Of a stretch of 64,000 nt of DNA, positions 42,403 to 52,004 are shown piece after piece. Below the pieces are notes generated by a model. The model saw only the letters and a list, made by a program, of their open reading frames with translations. It was not told the origin of the DNA and ran no database searches. Within the stretch, counting starts at the first letter, position 1. Each line of letters opens with the position of its first letter. Source of the stretch: CAZMSD01 sp964568855 (GTDB lineage Bacteria; CAIWAD01); assembly GCA_964568855.1 (NCBI GenBank), contig CAZMSD010000006.1, positions 1 to 64,000 of the forward strand, in the 5' to 3' direction. Both the position numbers and the translations under genes were made by a program.

Positions 42403-45108
42403 TTGAAGATCCCCGGCACCCGGTGGTACCAGTTGCCCCTTTGCTGCACCCTGGCGGGCGCCGCGCTGGTACTCTGGTCCGGCCGGGCCCTGCTCGCGGG
42501 CGACGGCCCGGGCTTGATCCTGTTAAGCGCAGCCGCTCTGCTGCTGACGGCCTTCGGCGCCTACCACGCGATATGCGCGCTGCCCGAACGCCTTTCGCGC
42601 CTGCGCCCCCACCTGCCGCTGCTGTTCTGTTCCATCTTCCTGCTGAACCACTTGCTGCGCCACGGAATCCCGGAACCCGGCTGGCTCCAGCGCACGGCCC
42701 TGGCCCTGCAGTTCCTGCAGTACCTGCTGCTGGCCGGCCTGCTGCCGCTGCTCCTCCGCGAGTATTACGCCGAGCGCCGGCCCTGGAGCGCCGGTACCTT
42801 CCGCCGCCTGTTTTTCGTCCTGGCGGTCCTGCTGGCCCTGTTCGGTATCACGGAGGGCTCGATCTTCCTGATCCCGCTCTTCGTTGGTCCATTGATGCAC
42901 TGGTTGCGCAGTCCGGCGCTGCTCAGGAGCCTGCGCTGGTACGCGCCGTTGATGCTGGCGATCGTGTTGCACGGGGTGCTGCAGGTCCTGGGCACCGACA
43001 TGCAGATCACCACGGCAACGGTTTCCTATTCCATTGGGGAGGGAAGTGCCCGCACCCTGGCGCCTGTACCGCCCGCGGGAGCCGGCCTGCTGCTGGAGAG
43101 TTTCGGCCTGCTGGAGGCCTGGGGTGGTCTGTGGTTCCAGATGGCGGCCCTGCTGTCGCTGATCGTGCTGGCCGGACGCTTCCTGCATCACGCGAGGATC
43201 CCCTGGAAACTGACCGCCAACGCCCTGCTGGGAAGCCTCCTGCCGATTCTGCTGCTGGCCCTGCTCTTCTCGACGCTGGTGGTGGTCCTGATCGGCGGCT
43301 ACCGGGCCGGACTGGTCCGCACGCAGTTAGTCGAGCGCCTCGAGGTGGCCCGCGTGGTAACCACCTGGTTCGCCGAGGCCTGGTCCGATCCCCTGGATCG
43401 ACAGGCCCGCAGCCGCTTCGAGGAGCAGATCAGCAGCCTGGCGGCCGAAGGCTACCTGAGCAAGATCTTCTTCAGCATCTACTGGCCGGTGGAGGAGGGT
43501 GAGAGCGGGGCCTCCGTCGCGTTCGATGATTCGGGTGAGGGAATCTCTGCGGTCCCGGAGGACAGCCTGGAAACCTGGCGGCGGATCGTCTCCACCTGGC
43601 GCATGCCCAGCGATTTTCCGCTCGATTTCGTCCGGCTTAAGCGCGAATGGAAACACGGGGAAGACACGGGCCTGGTCCACGCGGGCCAGGCCCTGTACCT
43701 GGTGGCCATGGTGGAGCGCGCGGGGCTGCTGGCCCTGGGTTTCATTCCCTTCGACCAGGAAGAGCTGGAGGCCATGGGCGCCGTGCTGGGCACCGGGCTG
43801 AAGGTCCAGGAAGTGGCCGTGGGCGACGATTTCATCCACTATGCCGTGGAGCGGGTGGGCCTGCGGACGCCGGTTGAAAGCCGCGAGCTCTGTGTCACAC
43901 CGGATTTTCCCGATGCGGACGACTCTTTCCTGCAGCGCCTCTTCACGGTGGGCATGGCGCGCGTGGACAACGAGGATTTTCCGCTGGACGATCCCGGGCA
44001 GGCCCTCCTGGCGCACGTGGAGGTGCTTCCGGGACGATTGTTCCCGGAGGTCTTCGGGAACGAGCGGATCGTCTCCTTTCCCTACCTGGCCCTGATGGTG
44101 CTGCAGGCGCTGGTCCTGGTTCCGCTGCTGCTGGGGGCGGCCTGGGTGGCCTGGCTGCTCAACTGGCGGATCAGCCGCTCCATCGCCGAGTTGCGCCAGG
44201 GCACCCAGCGGCTCAGCCGCGGCGAGCTGGACTACCGCATTCCGGTGAAGACCACCGACGAACTGGGCATGCTGGCTTCCTCCTTCAACCTGATGAGCGA
44301 GCGCATCCGCAGGAACATGGAGGAGCTGGCCGAGAAGGAGCGCATGGAGCGCGAACTGAGCATCGCGCGCAACATCCAGGAAGGCCTGCTGCCGGACCGC
44401 CTGCCCGAGTTTCCCCTGCTGGACATCGCCTGCACCTGCCGCATGGCGCTGGAAGTGGGCGGAGACTACTACGATTTCCTGGTGACTCCCGCCGGCGAAC
44501 TGGCCCTGGCCCTGGGAGACGTTTCGGGCAAGGGCGTGGCCGCGGCCCTGCTGATGTCCAATCTCCAGGCCTCGTGGCGCACCCTGGCCGGCGAGAGCCG
44601 CAATCCCGGGCAGCTCAACCGCCGGCTCAACGAGCAGCTCGCGGCCTCCACCTCGGACGAGATGTTCGCCACCTTCATCCACGGCACGCTGAGCATCGGG
44701 AACGATGGAACCGCGAAGGAAGAGCCGACCGTCCGCTTCCGTTACTCCAATGCCGGCCACAACCCGCCCCTGCTGGTGCGGAACGCGCGGCTGACGGCGC
44801 TCGAGAGCGGCGGCCTGGCACTGGGCATGTTCCCCGGCATGGAGTATCGGTCGGAAGCCGTGGAGCTTGTGCCGGGCGACTGGCTGGTGATCTACACGGA
44901 CGGGCTGACGGAGGCTCTCAACACCCGGCAGGAGGAATTCAGCGAGGGGCGGCTGCGCGGGATCCTCGGCGAGCCCCTGCCGGGCGACGCGGAGGGGCTG
45001 CTGCGCATGTTGCTGGAGCAGGTCGCTTCCTTCGAGCAGGGAGCGGGCCGCTCCGACGACCTGACGCTGCTGGTGCTGCGCTATCCGGAGGAGCCGGCCC
45101 GGCCATGA
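42403..45108 (+). CDS. Membrane PP2C-type (SpoIIE/RsbU) serine phosphatase with HAMP domain
   Basis: A 901-residue signalling protein starting at TTG (no in-frame ATG nearby). The N-terminal 310 residues hold many transmembrane helices, then an extracytoplasmic sensor-like region (about 310-560), another helix (about 565-585), a HAMP domain (about 585-640; LSRGELDYRIPVKTTDELGM) and a SpoIIE-type PP2C domain (about 655-898). Catalytic metal motifs are GGDYYDF, LGDVSGKGVAAALLMS, SNAGHNPPLL, YTDGLTEA and RSDDLTLLVL. Relatives dephosphorylate anti-sigma antagonists, so it may feed a partner-switch stress response, but no anti-sigma gene is adjacent. The stop overlaps birA. Confidence 0.88.
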   Translation: MKIPGTRWYQLPLCCTLAGAALVLWSGRALLAGDGPGLILLSAAALLLTAFGAYHAICALPERLSRLRPHLPLLFCSIFLLNHLLRHGIPEPGWLQRTALALQFLQYLLLAGLLPLLLREYYAERRPWSAGTFRRLFFVLAVLLALFGITEGSIFLIPLFVGPLMHWLRSPALLRSLRWYAPLMLAIVLHGVLQVLGTDMQITTATVSYSIGEGSARTLAPVPPAGAGLLLESFGLLEAWGGLWFQMAALLSLIVLAGRFLHHARIPWKLTANALLGSLLPILLLALLFSTLVVVLIGGYRAGLVRTQLVERLEVARVVTTWFAEAWSDPLDRQARSRFEEQISSLAAEGYLSKIFFSIYWPVEEGESGASVAFDDSGEGISAVPEDSLETWRRIVSTWRMPSDFPLDFVRLKREWKHGEDTGLVHAGQALYLVAMVERAGLLALGFIPFDQEELEAMGAVLGTGLKVQEVAVGDDFIHYAVERVGLRTPVESRELCVTPDFPDADDSFLQRLFTVGMARVDNEDFPLDDPGQALLAHVEVLPGRLFPEVFGNERIVSFPYLALMVLQALVLVPLLLGAAWVAWLLNWRISRSIAELRQGTQRLSRGELDYRIPVKTTDELGMLASSFNLMSERIRRNMEELAEKERMERELSIARNIQEGLLPDRLPEFPLLDIACTCRMALEVGGDYYDFLVTPAGELALALGDVSGKGVAAALLMSNLQASWRTLAGESRNPGQLNRRLNEQLAASTSDEMFATFIHGTLSIGNDGTAKEEPTVRFRYSNAGHNPPLLVRNARLTALESGGLALGMFPGMEYRSEAVELVPGDWLVIYTDGLTEALNTRQEEFSEGRLRGILGEPLPGDAEGLLRMLLEQVASFEQGAGRSDDLTLLVLRYPEEPARP

Positions 45109-45995
45109 ACACCGAACTGCTGCGGCGATGGATCACGCGGCTGCGAGAGGATCCCGAGCGGGAAGGGCGGAGGGATCCCGCCGTGGATTGGCGCGTGGAG
45201 TTCCTGGCCGAGACGGATTCCACCAGCCGCGAACTGTTGCGGCGCCTGGAGGCGGAGTCCGCCGCTGCGGCCGAGGGCCAGGTCCTGGTGGCGGGACGCC
45301 AGACGGCGGGGGAGGGGCGTTCGGGGCGGCGCTGGGAGTGTCCCGCGGGCCAGGGCCTGTTGTTCTCGGCTTGTCTCGCGCTGCGGACCGGGCGGGAAAG
45401 GGTGGGCCTGCTGGGCCACGCCGCCGCCCTGGCCGTGATACAATCGCTCGAGCAATCGGCGGGCCTGGACGGGTCCGGCGGGGCGCGCGCGGCGTGGAAA
45501 TGGCCCAACGACATCCTGCTGCTGCCCGCGGGGAAGTCCCGCTCGACGCGGCGGCGCATCAGGGGTTTTCCCAAGTTGGGCGGGATCCTGGTCCAGGCTC
45601 AGACGCAGGGACAGTGCGTGCGGGCCGTGTTGGGCGTCGGCCTGAACCTCGGGCAGCGGCGCTTCCCTCCGGGACTGCGCCACCCGGCGGTCTCGCTGCG
45701 CATGGCGGGATGCCCGGCGCCGGAACCTGAGGAGCTGCTCGCCCGGCTGCTCTTGAAACTGGAATCCCTCCGCCCCTGGCTGGCGCCGGGATCGGGACTG
45801 CTCGAGGAGCTGGCCCGCCGCGACGCCTGCGTCGGGGGCCGGCTGCTGGTCGAGGAGAACGGTGTCCGGTACAGGGCCCGCCTGGAGGACTACGAGGAGG
45901 ACGGCGCCATCCTGCTGCGCACCGCGGAGGGCCGCCGGCGGGCACACTCGGGGGAGATTCGCCTTGTCTTGCCCGGAATCGAGGATTGCGGATGA
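45105..45995 (+). CDS. birA: Biotin--[acetyl-CoA carboxylase] ligase BirA
   Basis: A 296-residue monofunctional biotin protein ligase (class I; no N-terminal DNA-binding domain). It activates biotin to biotinyl-AMP and transfers it to the carrier lysine of biotin-dependent carboxylases. Visible motifs: AETDSTSRELLR (substrate), QTAGEGRSGRRWE (biotin/AMP loop, GEGRSG for GRGRRG), KWPNDILL and KLGGILVQ. The C-terminal SH3-like domain ends near residue 290. Its likely client is the carboxylase whose carboxyltransferase is at 52.0 kb. The stop overlaps coaX. Confidence 0.92.
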   Translation: MNTELLRRWITRLREDPEREGRRDPAVDWRVEFLAETDSTSRELLRRLEAESAAAAEGQVLVAGRQTAGEGRSGRRWECPAGQGLLFSACLALRTGRERVGLLGHAAALAVIQSLEQSAGLDGSGGARAAWKWPNDILLLPAGKSRSTRRRIRGFPKLGGILVQAQTQGQCVRAVLGVGLNLGQRRFPPGLRHPAVSLRMAGCPAPEPEELLARLLLKLESLRPWLAPGSGLLEELARRDACVGGRLLVEENGVRYRARLEDYEEDGAILLRTAEGRRRAHSGEIRLVLPGIEDCG

Positions 45996-46864
45996 AGAAG
46001 AACGAACTGCTCCTGGTGGTCGACATCGGCAATACGCACATCGTGCTGGGCGTGTTCGGCCGCGGGGAATTCGTGGGGCGCTGGCGCATCGCCACCAACC
46101 ACGTACGCACCATCGACGAGAGCTGGGTGATCCTGAGTACGCTCTTCCACGCGGCCGGACTGGACACGCGGCGCATCGGCGGCGTGGCGCTGTCCTCGGT
46201 GGTGCCGGACCTGAACTACGTCTGGGAGAAGCTCTCCGAGCGCTACCTCAAGCTGCCGCCCCTGACGGTTACCGTGGAGACGCCGGGGACGCCCCCCGTG
46301 CGCTACGTGGATCCCTCCTCGGTGGGCGCGGACCGTCTCTGCAATACCGTGGCCGCCTGGACCTACGCTTCCGGGCCCGCCGTGGTGGTGGACTTCGGCA
46401 CGGCCACCACCTTCGACGTGGTGGATCACCAAGGCGCCTTCATCGGGGGCGTGATCCTGCCGGGTCTGCAGACCGCGGCGCGCCAGTTGCACGAGCGGGC
46501 GGCCAAGCTGCCCAAGATCGCCCTGGCCTTCCCGAAACGCGTGATCGGCACCTCCACTGAGACCGCCATGCAGAGCGGAATCCTCTTCGGCTCCGTGGCC
46601 CAGGTGGAGGGCCTGGTGCGGCGGATCCGCGACGAGCTTGCTCAACAGGGCGTCCCGGGAGAGCCGGTGGTGATCTCCACCGGCGGCTTCGGCCGCCTCC
46701 TGACGCACAAATCGGAGGTGATCCAGGTCCACCTGCCCTACCTGGTGCTCTTCGGCCTGGCCCTGGTCTATTCCAAGGCCCGGGACTGCGATCTGCAGCT
46801 GGACCTCAAGTTGCTGGCGGAAGAAGACGAGGGCGGACCGGCCAACCCGGCCGAGGAGCTCTAG
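45992..46864 (+). CDS. coaX: Type III pantothenate kinase CoaX
   Basis: A 290-residue ASKHA-fold kinase phosphorylating pantothenate, the first step of CoA synthesis. The start MKKNELLLVVDIGNTHI has the phosphate-1 motif DIGNTHIVLG; phosphate-2 is VVVDFGTATTFDVV (about 123-136); GADRLCN and PGLQTAARQLHERAAKLPKI follow, all typical of CoaX. The start is set by GAGG upstream and the ATGA overlap with birA; a TTG two codons earlier is possible. The birA-coaX pairing is a common arrangement and supports both calls. Confidence 0.95.
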   Translation: MKKNELLLVVDIGNTHIVLGVFGRGEFVGRWRIATNHVRTIDESWVILSTLFHAAGLDTRRIGGVALSSVVPDLNYVWEKLSERYLKLPPLTVTVETPGTPPVRYVDPSSVGADRLCNTVAAWTYASGPAVVVDFGTATTFDVVDHQGAFIGGVILPGLQTAARQLHERAAKLPKIALAFPKRVIGTSTETAMQSGILFGSVAQVEGLVRRIRDELAQQGVPGEPVVISTGGFGRLLTHKSEVIQVHLPYLVLFGLALVYSKARDCDLQLDLKLLAEEDEGGPANPAEEL

Positions 46865-46865
46865 A

Positions 46866-48380
46866 ATGCACCTTGCCGCCCGGCTGCTTCTGGCCTGCAC
46901 GCTCGCCTGCTGCGCCGGTGCTGGAGGTTTTAGGCCGGAAATCGAGTCCGCAAAACCGGGCCTGCCCGGTCCGGGAGGGCTGTGGCTCTGCCATCCCCGG
47001 CCCGCGCCGGGCGATTCGGCGATCCGGCTGCCCGCCATGGACAGCCTCTTCGTGAACGGGCGGCTACCCGCCGGCGCCGAACTCTGGGTGGATGGGCAGC
47101 CCGTGGCGGCGCTGCCCGACGGCCGCTTCGCCCGGCAACTGCCCTGGCCCGAAGATCGCGCCTGGACCTTCCGCGTGCTGCGGGGAGATTCCGTCGCGGA
47201 GGGGGACCTGCTCCTGCTGTCGCCTCCCGAGGTGCGGGAACCTGATGCCGCGGAACGGAGGGCAGCGCTCTTCGAACCGCCCTGCCTGCTGGAGCTGGGG
47301 GAGCGTCCCATCCTGTCCACCGCGCCGGAAGCCAGTTACTGGCTGTTTCCCGCGCCGGGCTCGCGGCTCCCCGCCGCGGAGCGTCAAGGCGAGTGGTTCC
47401 GGCTGCTCCTGGGAGGAGACCTGGAGGCCTGGACCAGCCTGCGCCACGTGGCAGGCGCTTCGCCGGAAACCCTGTGGGCGGAGACGCGGCGCTTCGTGGG
47501 ACCGACGATCAGATGCGAGGAAGGTGACGAGGACGAGCTCGGTTTCCTCTTCCGCGTCGATCCCGGTCCCCCGGCCTGGCGGGTGGAGCAGGATCCGGAA
47601 CAGGGACTCTGGCGCCTGCTGCTGCCGGGAACCCTCTCGCGCTTCGACCTGATCGAGCTGCCGCCCGACGGCCGGGTGCGGCACGTGGACTGGGAGCCGC
47701 GGCCGGGCGGTGAGCTGGAGCTGCGTTTCCAGCTGCGGCCCGGCGCTTTCAGGGGCCACGCCCTGCGCTGGGAGGAACCCCTCCTGCGCATCCAGTTTCT
47801 GCCCCTCCGGGAAGGCCTGCGCGGGCGGCTGGTGCTGCTCGACCCCGGCCACGGGGGACCCCGTGAACCGGGATGCGTGGGGGCCGGCGGTATCCGCGAA
47901 GCGGAACTCAACCTGCTGCTGGCAGAGGAACTGGGCCGGCGTCTGGAGCGCGCCGGTGCCCGCGTGGCATATACGCGGCTGCGGGATCGGACAGTGGGCC
48001 TCTATGACCGCGTGGACCTGGCCGATTCCCTGCGGCCCGATCTTTTTCTTTCTTTGCACCACAACAGCGTGGCCGCCCGGGAGGATCCCTGGGGAGCCGA
48101 GGGTTTTTCCGTTTTCTACTACAGCGCCTGGTCGGCCCCGGCGGCCCGGGCTTTGCATCGAGAATTGGCGGAGAGGCTGCCCTTAAGGGACGCGGGCCTG
48201 TTCTGGCGCAGCCTGGCCGTCTGCCGGCAGTGGAGCTGCCCGGCCCTGCTGCTGGAAGCGGGCAGCTTGATCCATCCCCGCGAAGAAGACCGGCTGCTCG
48301 ATCACGGCTTCCGTAAACGACAGGTGCGCGCCATCGTGAAGGCGCTGCGGAACTACTTCAAGAATCCGACTAAGCCCTGA
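46866..48380 (+). CDS. N-acetylmuramoyl-L-alanine amidase (Amidase_3)
   Basis: A 504-residue exported zinc amidase that cuts the bond between MurNAc and the peptide stem. The N-terminus is a short signal peptide with several Cys (LLLACTLACC), possibly a lipoprotein signal. The region 40-310 is beta-rich and unassigned. The C-terminal amidase has LLDPGHGG (zinc His329), GIREAELNL (Glu345), LSLHHNS (zinc His398) and a final ALLLEAGSLIHPREE carrying the catalytic Glu. A one-base gap from coaX suggests co-transcription. Its role would be daughter-cell separation or wall turnover. Confidence 0.88.
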   Translation: MHLAARLLLACTLACCAGAGGFRPEIESAKPGLPGPGGLWLCHPRPAPGDSAIRLPAMDSLFVNGRLPAGAELWVDGQPVAALPDGRFARQLPWPEDRAWTFRVLRGDSVAEGDLLLLSPPEVREPDAAERRAALFEPPCLLELGERPILSTAPEASYWLFPAPGSRLPAAERQGEWFRLLLGGDLEAWTSLRHVAGASPETLWAETRRFVGPTIRCEEGDEDELGFLFRVDPGPPAWRVEQDPEQGLWRLLLPGTLSRFDLIELPPDGRVRHVDWEPRPGGELELRFQLRPGAFRGHALRWEEPLLRIQFLPLREGLRGRLVLLDPGHGGPREPGCVGAGGIREAELNLLLAEELGRRLERAGARVAYTRLRDRTVGLYDRVDLADSLRPDLFLSLHHNSVAAREDPWGAEGFSVFYYSAWSAPAARALHRELAERLPLRDAGLFWRSLAVCRQWSCPALLLEAGSLIHPREEDRLLDHGFRKRQVRAIVKALRNYFKNPTKP

Positions 48381-48405
48381 TCCACGGATCTCAAGGCGGA
48401 AGAAA

Positions 48406-49500
48406 ATGACCCTCAGGGGAAACAGCTTCCCGGCGAAGGACCGACCCCGGCAGGCGAAATCGGCCGCCCGGTACCGGAATCCGTTCTTGTGCGGAAAGCG
48501 CAGGCCGCCGCGGTGGCGCCTGCTCCTGCTGATCGGCCTGCTGCTGCCACTGGCCTGTTCCAGGCGCCTGCCGCTGATCGAGGAAGACACCCCGTTGCTT
48601 GAGGAAAGGCCCCGCCTGGCGCGCGACCTGCTGGCCGCCTCCCGCGACCTGGACGGCTCGCCCGAGGAGAACCTTGCCCGCCTGGACCTGGTGGAGGATC
48701 GCAGCGCTCCCGTCAAGCCATTCGCCGGCGGCTTCCTGGTGCTCCTGCGCCGCGGCCGGCGTGAGCTCCTGGTCTGGCTGGGAGCCGGCGAGCAGCGGGG
48801 AACGAGCCTGCTGCTCTGCGCCGGAGATTCCCTCAAGCTGCTGGATCGCCTGGAGTCGGGGGCCGAGGGCCCGCAGGGCCGACACCGGCTGCTGCTCTGG
48901 GAACGCAGGAAGGAAGAGGGCGCCGCCTTGAAACAGCTTTGCCGGCGGGACCTGCAGGGCGGGGTCAAGATCCTGGCCCGCGCTCCGGTCCACCGCTTGC
49001 GGCTGGAAAGCAGCGGCGGCGCGGTGCTGGAAGCCGCCTCCGAACCGGCGCCCTGCTTCGTCGAGGGGCCGGACAGCTGGCGCATGGAGAGGCGGAGAGC
49101 CATTCGCCGCACGGGCCAGGGCTGGTCACTGAGCGCCCACGAGCCGCTCGAAAGCCCCTACCGGACCCTTTCGAGCTTCCTGGAAGCCGCCCGGCGCGGG
49201 CGCTGGAAACAGGCCGCGCGCCACGCCGACCTGCCACAGCTGCTGGCCCTGCCGGACGGCGGCTGGTCCCGGCGACTCGCCGCCACCATGAAGTTGAGCC
49301 TGCCGCGCCTGCTGGATCGCCGGCTGGCGCTGGAGGCCCCTCCCCGGGGCTCGCTGTTGCGGATCGAGGACCTTTCAGGCCGCCGCGCCTGGCGGGTGGC
49401 TTTCCGCTTCGCCGAGGCGGAAGAGCTGCGCCACCGGGGTGAATCCCGCGCGAATCGCGGGCGCTGGCTGCTCACCCGCCTGGAACGTGTCGAGGATTGA
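48406..49500 (+). CDS. Predicted lipoprotein, unknown function
   Basis: A 364-residue protein with an N-terminal basic region followed by a hydrophobic segment ending LLPLAC (about 46-51), a good lipobox. The mature chain is rich in Leu/Arg/Glu with no recognised domain; LLVWLGAGEQRGTSLLLC and LARAPVHRLRLESSGG look like beta segments, and the region around SPYRTLSSFLEAARRGRW like a helical domain. AAGGCGG precedes the ATG. It lies directly downstream of the amidase and may work with it at the envelope. Confidence 0.65.
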   Translation: MTLRGNSFPAKDRPRQAKSAARYRNPFLCGKRRPPRWRLLLLIGLLLPLACSRRLPLIEEDTPLLEERPRLARDLLAASRDLDGSPEENLARLDLVEDRSAPVKPFAGGFLVLLRRGRRELLVWLGAGEQRGTSLLLCAGDSLKLLDRLESGAEGPQGRHRLLLWERRKEEGAALKQLCRRDLQGGVKILARAPVHRLRLESSGGAVLEAASEPAPCFVEGPDSWRMERRRAIRRTGQGWSLSAHEPLESPYRTLSSFLEAARRGRWKQAARHADLPQLLALPDGGWSRRLAATMKLSLPRLLDRRLALEAPPRGSLLRIEDLSGRRAWRVAFRFAEAEELRHRGESRANRGRWLLTRLERVED

Positions 49501-49612
49501 TCTACTCCAAGACCCCGCCATCCCTTCTTCCCGAAGCTTGCCAGCCCCTGGAGGGCATGCTACCTTGATTTTCGATTGCATTGGAACAGTCTGTGGAAGC
49601 GCGAGGCGGCAA

Positions 49613-50647
49613 GTGGCGGAAAACCGCGAAACGGCGAAAAAACTGCAGGAGCTGAAAAATGCCCTGGGCCAGGCCCGGCAGGTCCTGGTGATCACCCACG
49701 ACAACCCGGACCCGGACTGCGTGGCCAGCGCCGTGGCTTTCCAACTGATTCTGCGGCACATGGACCGCAAAGCCTCCATAGCTTCAGGAGGCGAGCTGGG
49801 CCGCAGCGAAAACCGCACCATGCTGGGCACGCTCGGTTTCGAAATTCTGCCGCTGCACACCGTGGAACTCCAGGACTACGATTTCTTCCTCTTCGTGGAT
49901 ACGCAACCGGGCAGCGGCAACAACTCCTGCCTGCTTCCACCGGATCAACGCTACGGCATCGTGGATCACCACATCCATGGTGAAGACTGGCCCTACGATC
50001 CCGTGTTCCAGGATATCCGCGAGAGCTACGGCGCCACCGCCACCCTGGCCTACGAATACCTGCTGGCCCGCAACCTGAAGGTGGATGAGCCCCTGGCCAC
50101 CGCCCTGTACTACGCCATCCGCACCGAGACCAGCGACATGGGACGCGGCGCGGCCAAGGCCGATCGCGCGGTCTACCTGAAACTGCATTCCAAGATCAAC
50201 TGGGACCTGCTGCACCAGATCGTGCACAGCAGGGTCTCGGCCGACTACTTCGTGATGATGAAGGAAGCCGTGGAGCGGGCCCAGCGCTACGGCCAGGCAC
50301 TGGTGGTGGACCTGGGACCCACCCGCCACTCCGATTTCGTCGCCGAGGTGGCGGACAGCTTCATGCGGCTCGCGGATATCAACTGGGTGCTGGTCTGGGG
50401 CTGGCTGGAGAACCGCATCGTCTTTTCGATCCGCAACAATGTCCACGAACCGCACGTGGGCCTGATGGCGCGCCGCCTGGTGAGGGACCTGGGCAGCGCC
50501 GGCGGTCATCGTCACATGGCCGGAGGCCAGGTGCCGGCGGGGGAGCAGGGGCTCGATGAGATCCGTCTGCAGTTTCGACGCTCAATCGTACCCAGTTTTC
50601 TCGAGGCGGTGGACCAGCCCAGCCGGGAGGGCGTTCCGCTGGTTTAA
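49613..50647 (+). CDS. DHH/DHHA1 phosphoesterase (NrnA-like)
   Basis: A 344-residue DHH-superfamily phosphoesterase. The GTG start is chosen for the GAGG upstream and because the product then begins near the fold; the frame stays open to 49439. Metal motifs: ITHDNPDPDCVAS (His29, Asp33, Asp35), FVDTQPGSG (Asp96), GIVDHHIHGE (Asp118-His119-His120). The C-terminal DHHA1 RNA/nucleotide-binding motif is GGHRHMAGGQ. Relatives are nanoRNases or c-di-AMP/pAp phosphodiesterases; which applies here cannot be told. No membrane segment or GGDEF domain, unlike GdpP. Confidence 0.85.
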   Translation: MAENRETAKKLQELKNALGQARQVLVITHDNPDPDCVASAVAFQLILRHMDRKASIASGGELGRSENRTMLGTLGFEILPLHTVELQDYDFFLFVDTQPGSGNNSCLLPPDQRYGIVDHHIHGEDWPYDPVFQDIRESYGATATLAYEYLLARNLKVDEPLATALYYAIRTETSDMGRGAAKADRAVYLKLHSKINWDLLHQIVHSRVSADYFVMMKEAVERAQRYGQALVVDLGPTRHSDFVAEVADSFMRLADINWVLVWGWLENRIVFSIRNNVHEPHVGLMARRLVRDLGSAGGHRHMAGGQVPAGEQGLDEIRLQFRRSIVPSFLEAVDQPSREGVPLV

Positions 50648-50736
50648 AGACCCCGGGAACCGTCCTCAGGGCTCGGGCGTTGCTACAGGGTGACGGGCTT
50701 ATCGATTTTCCCCCCATTCCACGGATTTCCGGCCTA

Positions 50737-51774
50737 ATGGACGAACGAAAACGGCAGTCGAAGCAGGCGCCCCTCCTCGAGCGAAAGTCCGCGGACATGG
50801 CTCCCTGCCTCAGCCAGGGTCCGGTCTGGGCGCTGCTGCTGGCGCTCCAGTTACTGACGGTCGCCGGGAGCTTCGCCGCCGAACGCTACGGCGGGGAGTT
50901 CCTGCGCCTGGGCATCGGGGCGGCCGTCGTGGGGCGCGGGCGCACGGGCGTGCTGCTGGCGGATCCCGGCTGCATGGCCTGGTGGAATCCGGCCCTGCTG
51001 TCCGGCGGCGCGGGAGACCACCTGGCTTTCCAGCACAGCGAGCGTTTCGACGGACAGCTCGGCCAGGACTACTTAAGCTGGGCGGGCGGCCTGGGTGAAT
51101 TGCGGGCCTCCTGCTACCTGCTCAGGCAGGCCGTGGACGACATCCCGCTGAGCAGCCGGCTGGAGGGCGGCGACAGTTTCGAGGATGGCGGCGTGCCCCT
51201 GGTGCACGCCCGCGAAACCGCCGCGGACTGGATCCTGGGCGCCGCGTTCGGCCGTCCCCTGGCCCGGGACCTCGACCTGGGTCTGGCCCTCAAGCTGCTG
51301 CACCGCGACCTGGCCGGCCTGCGGGGCACGGGACTGGGCCTGGACGCCGGGTTGCGCTACACCCATACGCCCTCGCTGAGCTTCGGCCTGGCGACTCGGG
51401 ACCTGCTGGGCAACCTGGTCTTCTGGAACGACGGCGAGACCGGCTACGTCCTGCCGGAAGTCAGCGCCGGGGCCGCCTGGACTCCGGACCTGCCCGCCAT
51501 CAACTCGCGCCTGATGCTGGAAGCGGATCTGCGCGCCGAACTCGAAGGCGCCGTCCCGGACGCCCGGGGTCGCTACCGCCGGGCCTGGGTCGACCTGGGC
51601 CTCGAGCTGCTGGTGCTGGAGCGCCTGGCCCTGCGGGCCGGCATGGCCGACGGCCGCCTGGCCGCGGGGGCGGGCCTCCGTTTCGGGCGCTTCCGCGCCG
51701 ACTACGCCTATCGTCCGCACGAGGAACTGGGCGCCGGCCACCTGGTCTGGTTCGGCGCCGAGCTGCCCCGCTGA
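50737..51774 (+). CDS. PorV/PorQ-like (UPF0164) outer-membrane beta-barrel protein
   Basis: A protein of about 345 residues with a signal-peptide core (PVWALLLALQLLTVAGSFAA). The mature start YGGEFLRLGIGAAVVGRGRT followed by LADPGCMAWWNPALLSGGA matches the opening of PorV/PorQ and UPF0164 proteins (GxEFLxxGxGAR..A.D.....WNPAGL). The rest shows alternating amphipathic strands and ends with FGAEL-type aromatic closing strand, as in outer-membrane barrels. In type IX secretion PorV shuttles cargo with C-terminal sorting domains; the window has four such cargo proteins. Start is uncertain: an internal ATG at 50800 would give a tighter signal peptide. Confidence 0.7.
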   Translation: MDERKRQSKQAPLLERKSADMAPCLSQGPVWALLLALQLLTVAGSFAAERYGGEFLRLGIGAAVVGRGRTGVLLADPGCMAWWNPALLSGGAGDHLAFQHSERFDGQLGQDYLSWAGGLGELRASCYLLRQAVDDIPLSSRLEGGDSFEDGGVPLVHARETAADWILGAAFGRPLARDLDLGLALKLLHRDLAGLRGTGLGLDAGLRYTHTPSLSFGLATRDLLGNLVFWNDGETGYVLPEVSAGAAWTPDLPAINSRLMLEADLRAELEGAVPDARGRYRRAWVDLGLELLVLERLALRAGMADGRLAAGAGLRFGRFRADYAYRPHEELGAGHLVWFGAELPR

Positions 51775-52004
51775 AGCGACCGGGCCGATCCGTTCCCGGG
51801 TCTTCCTCCCGGCCCGATCCACTGCGCCATCTTTGTGTCACAGTCGATTCCGCCCCTGCTCCGCCCGCTTCCGGGCTGCGCCAGTCTTGCGCCCGGCGGC
51901 GGCGATCCCTATCTTCGTCTGGGAAACGTCGCAGATGTATCACCGGGTCGCAGGAGCGCCCGCCGCGAGGAGAGGCGGTGAGCAGCGGAAGCCGCGGAGG
52001 AGAG

